A DNA stretch of 64,000 bases from Dermatemys mawii (taxonomy: Eukaryota; Chordata; Testudines; Dermatemydidae): contig ML677358.1 of assembly GCA_007922305.1 (NCBI GenBank), positions 16,603,327 to 16,667,326 of the forward strand, read 5' to 3'. Positions 38,501 to 50,500 of this stretch are shown in pieces (position 1 is the first letter of the stretch; every line of letters starts with the position of its first letter). A model generated the notes under the pieces. It saw nothing but the letters and a program-made list of their open reading frames with translations, had not been told where the DNA came from and searched no databases. The translations under genes were made by a program, and so were the position numbers.

Positions 38501-41500
38501 CACAGGCCTAAGTAGGACTAATTGCTCCCAGCAAAAACACAACCTCTGATTTAAAGAGTCATATGGGAATTGGCAGTAAGATATTCTCCTGCTATAACCC
38601 ATTAAAAGGGCCACTTTCAATACTAGATGTACACCTCTTAACACACTGACTGTGCATGAGGTTTACCTCCCTCTAGTGGCTGGCCCGGAGCAACATTAAG
38701 AGCTTCTTATTTAAGAAGGGTCAACTCAGTTGCTTGTCTAGCTCAAGTAGTATGGGCTGATGAGTTTGGTGCTAAAGATCCAAGGTTTGATCCTCAATGA
38801 TGACTGCAGGGTCTATGTGTATATGTCACTATTGGTTCATTCCCTCTTGAGAATGAATCCATTAAAGGGCATAGGCATCATACCCAATGCACACCGACTC
38901 AGCAGGAGGGCTGGCATGCCATTTCCACATCCTCTACAAGTGAAAGGACTTAACATTTGCTATAGTATGATTCCAAGACTCACCAAAAGAGAGAGGGGGA
39001 ATCGGAGGTCCCCAAGCTAACGTGTACACAGTCTTCCTGTGATAGGTGCTGGAGATCTGAGGCGGCCTATTTTTGGTGCTGAATAGAGAGGGAGAGAAGC
39101 AGGGAAGAGCAAAATAAGTCAGATTTCAGTGAGGTGCAGCGAACATCCCCAGACAAGCCACAGATACAGAGAAAGCTCGAAGCACAATGGCCATGAATGA
39201 AAATGGACAAGCAGTAGTTCAACAGACCAACAAGCAGAAATACAACTAGCAGCACACCTCACAATTGCATCCTCAGGTATACTGCCTGCTACAGTTAAAG
39301 TTATAGCAGGACTTTTCTTGTATGCCACATTTGCACATGCTCCTAGTTCCCTGGGAAGTTCTTCTAGCTGAAAATTTCTATGCCTGGGCTCCATCCATAG
39401 GTGATAATCAGAGAATATCAGGGTTGGAAGGGACCTCAGGAGATCATCTAGTCCAACCCCCTGCTCAAAACAGGGCCAATCCCCAATGAAGTCATCCAGT
39501 AGATTTTTGCCCCATATCCCTAAATGGCCCCCTTAAGGACTGAACTCACAACCAGGGATTTAGCAGGCCAACGCTCAAACCACTGAGCTATCCTTCCCTA
39601 CCATATCTGATATTTGGTTGGGCAATTGGAACTAACTTACATCAGGAGCCACTAGGCACAGCAGGAAGATACTGGCAAGATGGACATACCCCAAATCCAA
39701 CCAACTATGCTCTATGGCTACTTGTAATTTAATCCTGCTCTCTGAGCAATAGCTTGCCTAATTTAAGGACACGGAAACAAAGAAGAGGAAAAACGTACAC
39801 TAAGTGGGCAAGGCCTGAGTTTCAGACTTGGCAGTGATACTGATTATCTTTATCTAATGCTATTGAATGCACGCAATGGATAATCAGCATTAGGAGCATC
39901 ACAATAAGCGAGAAGTTAGAGTGTCACTTCAAACTGCCTGGGAGCTTAAGAAGGTTCCATTATTTCCATCACTGTAGCAACTATAATTTGTTCATCAAAA
40001 CACCAATCAACTTGAAAACTAGTTTCTTACTTGCTGGAGTAGGTGTCATACATGCCAACCTTTCCATCATCCGTTCCAAAGGCTAAGCAGCCTTCTTTAG
40101 TTGGATGCCAGGATAACTGCAAACAAAATAGTAATAAAAGGTCAAACCACTATACAGGCATATGGCTAATTCCTATCCTCTTGTGCAATTTTTCCAGGGA
40201 CTGACTAGAAAAAAAGAGGAAAATCTTGAAATTGGGGAGGTAGCACCATCTTTAATAGATCAACATCTTGCTACCAAACCCACCAGCTAGACACTTCAAC
40301 TGATCTCTTGTTGAGATTATCCAAGACTCCCTCTCCATTTATTGTGGGTTGGGAGAAACAGAGCTTGAGGAATTCGAATGACCAAAGTGACAAAAGCAGT
40401 TTCTATTGAAGACAGATACTGTAATCTCGCCATCAGTGACCTAACACTCGTCACAGAGAAGGAACCTTTCACTAAGCTGTGGTTGAACTATACCCACCGT
40501 CAACTATGCCTTCACAGCAGCGTGTCAAAGGAAAGCCTAGAGACAGAGTTGGAAGATGAGAATGGGGAAAAACCAGCCAGAAATACAATGCCATATAAAT
40601 AGACTTTTGTCAGTTTTTCTCTTCTTGTCACACAGGCACCTGTAGCTGCATCAGTGTCTCTTCATGTCTAGAGACTTCTAAATATGCTGCCTGCAAATGA
40701 ATCCACACATGTGAGAACATGGGCAATATATTATAGGCTTTATGTATCTATTAGCTGGAGAAAACATTTTCCAGAAGGGAGAGATAAATGAGTAAATGTG
40801 ACAGCTATGGGCAATTTGCAGCAATAGACTTGAAAGATTGTATTATATTAAGTTGATGTATTATTGTGGGCCTCTGAGGAGGGGTGAGGAAAAGTGATGT
40901 GACAGATACAAAACCTTAGAATTCAAAAGACTACACTGAAAATGTGCAGGACAAGTATGGATTTTTGGGACAGTAAGGGTGAAGTGAATTTCATGGGGAA
41001 TGCCCAGGGAGATGTTAATGCAAATTCCCCAGCTCAGGTTATGCCAAACCCCAGTCTTCTGAAGGTATGCCCAGAGGAAAGGGTCATTATCTGTTGATTA
41101 GCTGTTAGAGAAGGCCAAGATCTAAGGCCCCGAGTTGTATAAAGAAATAGTTAATTTGCCCAGTCTCTGATCTGGTTCTGGGTTTTTTATGAACTAAAAC
41201 CTATCAGAGCCTGAGATTGGAGTTGGGAATGAGCTCTGATAAGCTTTCTAGCCAGTGTGTAGGTCCTTTCATTGTTGCAATATGTTTTCTCTAAAACGGC
41301 TTTTACCTTACCAATACATGTGCTTGATTAGAAGAAGCTGTGGGATAACTTCTACCTTCAGGTAACACAGGTCAAAGCCCTCAGAAAGAAAGCAAAGCAC
41401 GGACACTGTCTTTTTTATGCTATCTAGCTTGGTGGGGCTATCCCGGGGTACACAGGGAGCTATGCAGCCTTCAAATCCCCAGTCAGGAGGAAGTGAGATG

Positions 41501-44500
41501 TGGGTCTCTGCTCAAGAGAGGTGATGGCTAAGAGCTGGAAGCTTAGATTGGGTATCCTTGCTGAACCAGAAAGGGAGAATACAGGTGCAACTGCCCTGAA
41601 CTGTAACAAACAGAAGGAAACAAAATGCAACAGAAAGGAGAACTAGAAGTGCACTCACAGCTGTGACCTTGGATTTGATGCCCTGCCAAAATGTTCTCAC
41701 ATCGTAAGTATTGCTCAGAGACAAAGTATTCCACACCCGAATCATGCTGTCCCCAACACCTATGGCAAGGCAGCCTGTGTCCACAGGGGAGAAGGCCAGG
41801 CTGTAGACAAAGCCCCCAAGAGAAGGCAGAGTCCAGCAGCAATCTAAAGTCGCCAGGTCCCAACACTTTATCTGGAGAAAGTTGGGAAACAAGAAACGGT
41901 GAGGTAACGAGTTAGTACCGTAAAGGCAATAAAAAGAACATGAGCAAGACAGATTCTGAACAGGTCAAATGCAGGACTATACCAAGGATGCCTGGTCCCT
42001 CCTTCTGAGGAGTACACAACATAGGGACATCTCTGTATCATGTGGGAGAGTGCCCATTCATTAAAGGTGAGCCGTTCATATGGATAAATTAACTCATCCT
42101 CATGGCCCTTCTCCAAAAATCAGACTTCTTGGCTCCTTTAAGAGGCACCCATCAAGACAGCACTTTACAATGATCTAGAATCCCCATATGTACATATTAC
42201 AGCGCTAATATATGCAATTTTAACAGGGAAACTGGGTCTTGTTAAAACAAGGAGAGAAAACTGGGATGATTTAGTTGGGGATTGGTCCTGCTTTGAGCAG
42301 TGGGTTGGATCAGATACCTCCAGAGGTCCTTTCCAACCCTGATATATAAAGAGAAGAAATGGACATTTCCCACNNNNNNNNNNNNNNNNNNNNNNNNNNN
42401 NNNNNNNNNNNNNNNNNNNNNNNNNNNNNNNNNNNNNNNNNNNNNNNNNNNNNNNNNNNNNNNNNNNNNNNNNNNNNNNNNNNNNNNNNNNNNNNNNNNN
42501 NNNNNNNNNNNNNNNNNNNNNNNNNNNNNNNNNNNNNNNNNNNNNNNNNNNNNNNNNNNNNNNNNNNNNNNNNNNNNNNNNNNNNNNNNNNNNNNNNNNN
42601 NNNNNNNNNNNNNNNNNNNNNNNNNNNNNNNNNNNNNNNNNNNNNNNNNNNNNNNNNNNNNNNNNNNNNNNNNNNNNNNNNNNNNNNNNNNNNNNNNNNN
42701 NNNNNNNNNNNNNNNNNNNNNNNNNNNNNNNNNNNNNNNNNNNNNNNNNNNNNNNNNNNNNNNNNNNNNNNNNCTATCACTTCTGCAATTCCAGACTAAC
42801 ACGGCTACCCCTCTGATTCTTATCAACCTCATTGTAATAGAAGTCTGAGCTCATAAGTCAACAACATAAATACATACAACCTGCCGCACCTCAATTCAAT
42901 TCTTAGGAGCAAAATTTGGGATTTTCAGACTTAGCTGAAGTGAACGGTCTCAGATATTGCTATGTTATTGTAAAATGACAAGTGGTTCTTACATCCCTGT
43001 CCATAGAAATGGAAAGCAGTAGCTCTCTCCCATGTGCCCGCACTGAACATAAATTGAACACAATCCTTGTGTGATTTTGCCCTTCCGAAGAAGATCCCAG
43101 AAGCATCCACTTGCGTTTCCCAGACTGGGTCAAATCCCATAGCAGCAGTTCACCTCTGTGAAAAGACAGTGCACACTTGATTTTCCTCTGCACAAGAAAT
43201 AGCTCTACGCATATAACTACACCCACCGACGTGTGTCAAACCAGAGTCCCAGTGAGTCACACAGCTTTCTCCCTCAGGGATCGCTTGGACAAATATGTAT
43301 CATTAGCAGCGATATATAGTTAGGTCTTTGGACAAATCTCAGGAAACACAGAAGTTACAGTCTTATAAAAGCTAACCCACATGATAAGGCCAAAATCCCA
43401 TCCCCACATGAGTTCCAGTATCAGAAGTGCCTTCATCTCCAGCACACAGGAGGCAGGGTTTCCTACTTAGTGCTTTTTGGCTAAAACTAAAGTGTCCAAA
43501 GTTGTAGAACATGTTCAAGCTGGTAAAACCTGCTCACCCAAAGCAGCTGGATACAATCTCTGTGGGATGGCCACAGGGCCAGTGAACAGTCAGCCAAATG
43601 CGCTCTTTAATAGCAGGGTCGACACCTCCACTTCTTCTCTTCAGAGTGGGCAACTTCAGGGTCATCACCCCTACAGAATCAAAAGATCAGTTAGAATCCG
43701 ACCACTGAGCCCAGAACAGTCCCCTGAGAGGCTGCCAGGCCTTGCTAACATGAAGACCCAGACTAAAGCCCCAAGTGCATCCTCGTGTGTCCTTTCAACT
43801 GGTTTTTAACGATTTCCCAGTATGCCAGTGCCTATCCTCCCCGCTTTTAAAATCTACAGTATACTGTGAGGGTTCCCCAGCGTGGAGTCCTCAGCACTCT
43901 AGATTCAATTCCTGGAATCCCTCTAATGATGGTCAGGGCCACCATTATCCAGAACTAGTCAGGATTTCTTTACTTCTGTGATGTGCAGGAGCGTGTCTCT
44001 TCCGTCACTTACTCCAGCCCTGGGTGGCTCAGGAAGCTAAGTATCTAGGCCGACAATAAAATATGGGATTTGGTACACTAGGGAAAGAGCATATTACAGC
44101 ACAATGGTGCCCTGATTATATTTGAGCATCTAGACACAATTCACATACAAATGAATCATCATCACATTGCTGAACGAACAGGCTAGCAGACAGAGCGTGT
44201 ACTTATCATTCCACATGTACTGGCTTTATTTCCTCTAGAAAGGCCCACTGGACTGACCTCTGCCTCTAGCACAGCTCCAGATTCGGATGGTCTGATCTTT
44301 ACTTCCTGACGCCAGGTAACAACCTTTCGTTACAGCTGCCTCCTGCATTAGCTCTCCATTTGGAACCTCGCCTTCTTCAAAGGGGAACATTACATGGTGT
44401 TGAAATGATAGCATAGCATTTGAAAAACATACAGCACTGTTAACATTAACAACTGCAATTACGTTGCTCTGTGTCAGATAAACTTTATTTTAATCTCTTT

Positions 44501-47500
44501 GGCTGTCTTAGATCAGCTAGTGCATTTTTGTTAATGGAATAAGGAACTTATCTGGCTACTAGCTGGATAGCCATATGAACTACAAGATACTTTGAAAGCA
44601 CCGAACCATTTATTTACCTTGAAGCTCTTCTTGCCGACTGTATAACACTTCTTCACCAGGCACAGGGCACCAGGCCAGCGAGTGAATTTCATCATCGTGG
44701 CCTCTCAGTCTATGAACAACTTCTCTTTTCCTGCTGATGTCGATTATAACCACCATGCCATCTTTATAGCTAAAGACAAACATTTAAAATCATGGATAAA
44801 TCCTTGGATTCTCAAATAAACACACAGAGCCAGACTCTTAGCTGGTGTAACCAGCACAGCTCCACTAACTTCAAAGGAACTACACCAAATGAGGATCTGG
44901 CCCCCAGGACTGATGGTGCTGACACGCTGGCAGACCAGGTGCCAGCTCATGCCAAGGCCCAGAGCTTCACTGAACACTGACATATACACAGCTGGAAACC
45001 AGTCTGGCTTACCCATGGGTTAGTATAGTTAAAAGAGATATTAGTGTTATAAGAACGTGTTTAGACTTTATGGAATGCTTGTATGATGCTGCATGTATTA
45101 ATCCTACTTATAATATCATTTATAATGGTATAAAGTTACGTTGAATGCTTGCATTGTAAACCTCCATAATTGTGTAACTCACCAAAAGGAAAAGAAGCAT
45201 TAATGTAAAGTGCTCATTATATACACCAGATGCCCCTCTGAAGACCAATGAGGCATTGTGTAGCATCAAAAGACTGAGACCTTGTTGATTGCATGCTTCA
45301 TTCCCTCCAGGAAGGAGAGGCCTATGCATGAACTCATCAGCTTGGATTCTAGAGTGAATGTGATAAAAATCCCTGACACGGAGAAACTGGGTCTTTGTGC
45401 AGTTCAGGCTCTGAGAGGCAAAGATTCCTAAACAAAAGCAAGAGATCTTCATGCTGCTTGGCATGGGTCAGCGCTAAAGGACATATAGAACTGCTTATTA
45501 TAGAAGCTTATGTTACCTCTTAAAACCTAACACTAACTCCTTTGTGTGTGTGTGTTTGCATGTTTCTTGTTTTAACCTTGTAAATAATTCATTTCTTTTC
45601 TGAGTTAATAATTTCTTCAGTTAGTTTATTACAGCCTACTCAGCGCCCTAGGTTTCAGAGGCCACGTTCCAGCCCAAGCCCAAATGTCCACAAAGCTATT
45701 TTTCACCCCATACATGAATAATGTAGCTGAAGTCGGCGTACCTTCAGCCGACTTACCTGCCATCCTCATGGCGGTGGTGGTCAGAGGCGCGCTCCCCTGT
45801 CCACTCCAGCTTGCCGTGAGGCACAAGCTGGAGTTTTGGAGTCGACGGGAGCGCTGCTGGCGATCAATTTATCGAATCGGCAGGTAATGAACACATATCC
45901 ATACTGTAAATGTAATTTGGGGTGCATAGAAGCCACTAAGTCATACACCAAAGTCAATCAAATACTTTAAAAACAACTAGAACCAAAAAAAAAAAAAAAT
46001 CCTTTAAGGCATACTGGCCAAATCCCCAAACTACTGAAACCTCTGCAAGAATAATCTTAAAATTGTATTACAGGCAAAACACACAATATTTACCTTGGAA
46101 AATAAAAGAAAGACACAGAGTAACTAGTACTTACCCAATGGCCACCAAGTTCTCATGATGCGGGGAACAAGCTAGACAGAATATAGTTCTGGGCTCTGGG
46201 AAGAACTGCTGGCTGTCATTTCTGTTATACCAGTAACAAATGACTGTCCCTTTCTCATCACCAGACACAACCAAATCTTTCACATGAGATGACCAATGCA
46301 AGGCGGAGATCGTATTCTGAAAAAACAGAATGTGAATGGATCAAGGGTGTCTACTGAAGCCTTTTCTCTAGGCTTGTTCTCTAGGCCCTTTCTCTAAAGA
46401 AATAATTTACAAACACACAATAGCAGGAAGCACATGGATAAGTCTGTTTAAGCAGCTAGAAGGCAGCAGAAGCAGTAGACTAAAGTTTTCAACCTCTGGT
46501 CCACAGACTTCTTGGGGTCCATAGACTATGTCTGATATTTCCAAAAAGGTCCATATCGCTATTTAAAAATTTTTAGGAGCCCACAAATGAAGAAAGGTTA
46601 AAAACCACTGACAATTGTAGACAACACTGTGAGAGGACAATCTTTTCATGGGGCCTCTTTCCCTAAAGCCTAACTCCTTGCTTCACAAGTGCTTTGTTTG
46701 ATAGACAGCCAGGAAAGTCTCGACAGATCGAACTGTCTTCATCAATGATTTAGATAATGGCATAGAGAGTACACTTATAAACTTTGTGGACAATACCAAG
46801 TTGGGAGGGGTTGCAAGTGCTTTGGAGGATAAGATTAAAATTCAAAATGATCTGTACAAACTGGAGAAACGGTCTGAAGAAAACAGGTTGAAATTCAATA
46901 AGGACAAATGCCAAGTACTCCACTTATGAAGGAACGATCAATCACACACATACAAAATGGAAAATGACTGCCTAGGAAGGAGTACTGCAGAAAGGGACCT
47001 GGGGGTCCTAGTGGATTGCAAGCTAAATATGAGTCAACAGTGTAACAATGTTGCAAAAAAAGCAAACATCATTCTGGGATGTATTAACAGGACTGTTGTA
47101 AGAAAGGCACCAGAAGTAATTCTTCCATTCTACTCCACAGTTAAAACTCAACTGTAGTATTGTGTCCAGTTCTGGCTGCCACATTTCGGGAAAGAAGTGA
47201 ACAAATTGAAGAAAATCCAGAGAAAAGCAACAAAAATGATTAAAGTTCTAGAAAACATGACCTATGAGGAAAGACTGCAAAAATTGGGTTTGTTTAGTCT
47301 GGAGAAGAAAAGACTGAAGGGGGTCATGATAACACTTTTCAAGTACATAAAAGGTTGTTACAAGGAGAAAGAATAAATGTTCTCCTTTAACTTCTGAGGA
47401 TAGGACAAGAAGAAATGGGCTTAAGCTCCAGCAAGGGCAGTTTAAGGTCGGACATTAGGAAAACTTCCTAACTGTCAGAGTGGTTAAGCCCTGGAATAAA

Positions 47501-50500
47501 TTGCTCAGGGAGATTGTGGACAGATTTAACCCCTGGATGTAGCCCTAAACCCCTGTGACTAGATGACCTCCCTTCTAGTCCTATGATTATATAATCACAA
47601 TATGAGTACCAATGAGCTGTGGCCTCTGTGAAGTCAAGGATGCAACATATATAATCTTACTAGCAGGTCAAGGCCCGTACTGTCATACAGATGTGGCAGT
47701 TGGGCCAAGAAATCCACCATATATGCAGTTTCCTTCATACAACCAATGAAACTGTTGCATGAAATTACTATAAGGTGTGTGTATAAGTGGTTGAAAGATC
47801 ATCATACTCAAGAGTAGATATCAATGGTTCGCTGTCAACCTGGAAGGATATATCTAATGGAGTTTTGTAGGGATCAGTTCTGGGTCCAGTACTATTCGAA
47901 ATTTTCATTAATAACTTGGATAATGGCATGGAAAACATGCTTATCAAATATATAGATTACACCAAGTTGGCAGGGGGTTTGGAGAACAGGATTAGAATTT
48001 TAAAAAAAAATTGACAATTTAGAGAACTGGTTTGAAACCAGCAAGATGAAATTCAGTAAAAAATGTGAAATATTTCACTTAGGATTAGGAAGGAAAAATC
48101 AAATGCACAACTACAAAATGGGGAATAACTGGCTAGGTGGCAGCACTGCTGGAAAGGTACCCACCATTTCTGTGGGGGGGTCACTGTACATTGCAAACTG
48201 AATACGAGTCAACAATATGAAAGTGTTAAAAAGGCTAATATCGTTCTGGGGTATATTAACAGCAGTGCTGTACGTAAGAGAAACGATAGACAATTGTCCT
48301 GCTCTACTGGTCAATGGTGAGCACCTCATCTGGAAGACTGTGTTCAATTCTAAGCACTACCCTTTAGAAGAGATGTAGACAAACTGGAGACAGTCCAGAG
48401 GTGAGCAAAAAAAATGATAAAAGGTTTAGAACACCTGACCTATGTGTGGGGGAACCAAAATCAGGCATATTTATTCTTGATAAAAGATGATTGAGAGGGG
48501 ACTGAATAACAGTCTTCAAATATGTTAAGGACTGTTATAGAGAGGACGGTGATCAACTGTTTTCCAAGTACTTCCTCTCTTATGTTAATAGAATGGCTTA
48601 ATCTGCAAAAAGGGAAAAAACTTTCAAACTATAAGGATAGTTTAAGTTCTGGAACAGGCTTCCTAGAGAAGTTGTGAAATCCCCCTAGCTGGAAGTTTTT
48701 AAGACCAGGACAAACATCTAACAGGGATGGTCTAGGTTTACTTGGTCCTGCCTTGGTGCAAGGAGCTAGACCTCATGACCTCTCGAAGTCCCTCCCAACC
48801 CCTACATCTCTGTGCAAATCAGCCATAGAGTAAGGGTGGCTGAGTTACCTCTGATATCCCAATGGCCTAGGATTTTTGGCATGGGATAGATACATTCCTT
48901 ACTGCAAAGGTGTAATTTGTAAAGTCGAAATGGCCAATAACTTAAATAATGGATAACAGACTTTGAATCCCAGTGATACTTAAACCAGGTGAAATTCTAA
49001 ACAAAAAGTGTGTTCAAACATGCTTGTAGCTCTTTCATTACTTCACATGGACTCAGACGACATTCTAGGCTTTGGAGTGACAATCCTGGAATCTTATTAC
49101 TGCGTACAGATTTTTTTGAAAAATCTACCTAGAAATTTTCCAGTAGGAAAGGCAAATGTCATTTAAATGAGTTTCTAAACAAATGCAGCTTTTAAAGTTC
49201 TATTCTACAGTTTCAGTTTCCAAAATTGGTCCATGGACCTCTTCTGGTTTCCAGCTGTCTGACGGGCATTGAGAAATTGGTGCAACTTTGTCTTTGCCTA
49301 AGAAAAGAAAAGATTTTGGAATCTTGTTTTAAAGTTTTGCCACAGGCATGGTGATAGACTACTATACCTGATGCAGCATATGCTCAGTCACGACAGTCAG
49401 CGTCTGCGTATCCCAGATTTTCACAGTTCCATCATCAGAGCTGCTGGCACAGAAGTTGCTCTGACCAGGATAGTGACAAAATGTGAAACCAGAAACCCTT
49501 TCAGTATGGCCTACGAGTTCCCCTAGGATTGCAAATGCAAAAGACATACACAAAACAAACTCTAGCTTCAAAAACACATGTGCTTTTCTAAATTTAGACA
49601 ATATCTTCGATGTAGCTTCTAAATGTGTCAAAAGGCAAAACATCATTCACTTGCTTCTGTGAAACCTGTTTAAAGAAGGATGATTATGAGACGATCGCAA
49701 TAGGTCCCAAATCTGTTGGAGAGCTCAGATGTGGGCAGGTTTCTCAAGTCCAGGTGACAGCTAAAGTGCTTTAAAACACTCCAGGTAAATCTACATGAAT
49801 TAAAAACCATTCTCTGGTCATGCCAGCTGATTTGGGCTCATGAGGTTCGGGCTATGGGACTATTTAATTGCAGTATAGATGTCTGGGCTCTAGCACCCCA
49901 CGAGATGGGACCCTTGCTGTGTAACTCCATGTGTGGACACTCGCATTCTGGAACAAAACTGGATTAAACTAAACAAATTATTCTGGAATAAGAGTGTCCA
50001 CAGCTTTAAACTCACGCCCTAACGTAACCCAATGTAAGTTCCCTGTGGATAAGCCCTTGGGGTGCCCGCATCTGCACAGCCACCCTGCCTCCCACGTGCC
50101 ACGGCCCCGGGCTCTCCAAGAACGAAGCGGGCGGGCTGCTAGTGCCGGAGCCGGGGGGGGAGGACGGATAATGTCAATGAAGGGGATGACTCGGAGCTCA
50201 CTGGCACCAGGGCCGGGGTCCCCCGCGCCCCGGGCTGAGGTGTCCAGAGCTCTCGGTCTCAGACCCCGGGGTCGATTTGTGCGCGTCCTACGGCGGGGCG
50301 GGGGCGAGGGGGAAGGCGGGTGACCCGGGGGAGGGGGGGCGAAGGCGGGTGACCCCAAGGGGGGGAAGGGGGTCCCGCGCGGGGCAGCCCCTACCGTGGA
50401 AGGCGGGTGCGGCGCCGATCTCCAGCAGGTAGACGCTGTTCCTGGCCCCGAAGCCGAAGAGGCGGCCGGCCCCACAGCTGTCGCTGCAGCGGCTGCAGTA

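Noticed and set aside
39537..39599. Possible tRNA gene on the minus strand
   Set aside because: A and B boxes are present but the cloverleaf is degenerate and continues into a CR1-type tail, so it is a SINE head.
42242..42848. Long open frames of X residues in several frames
   Set aside because: They only span the N gap.
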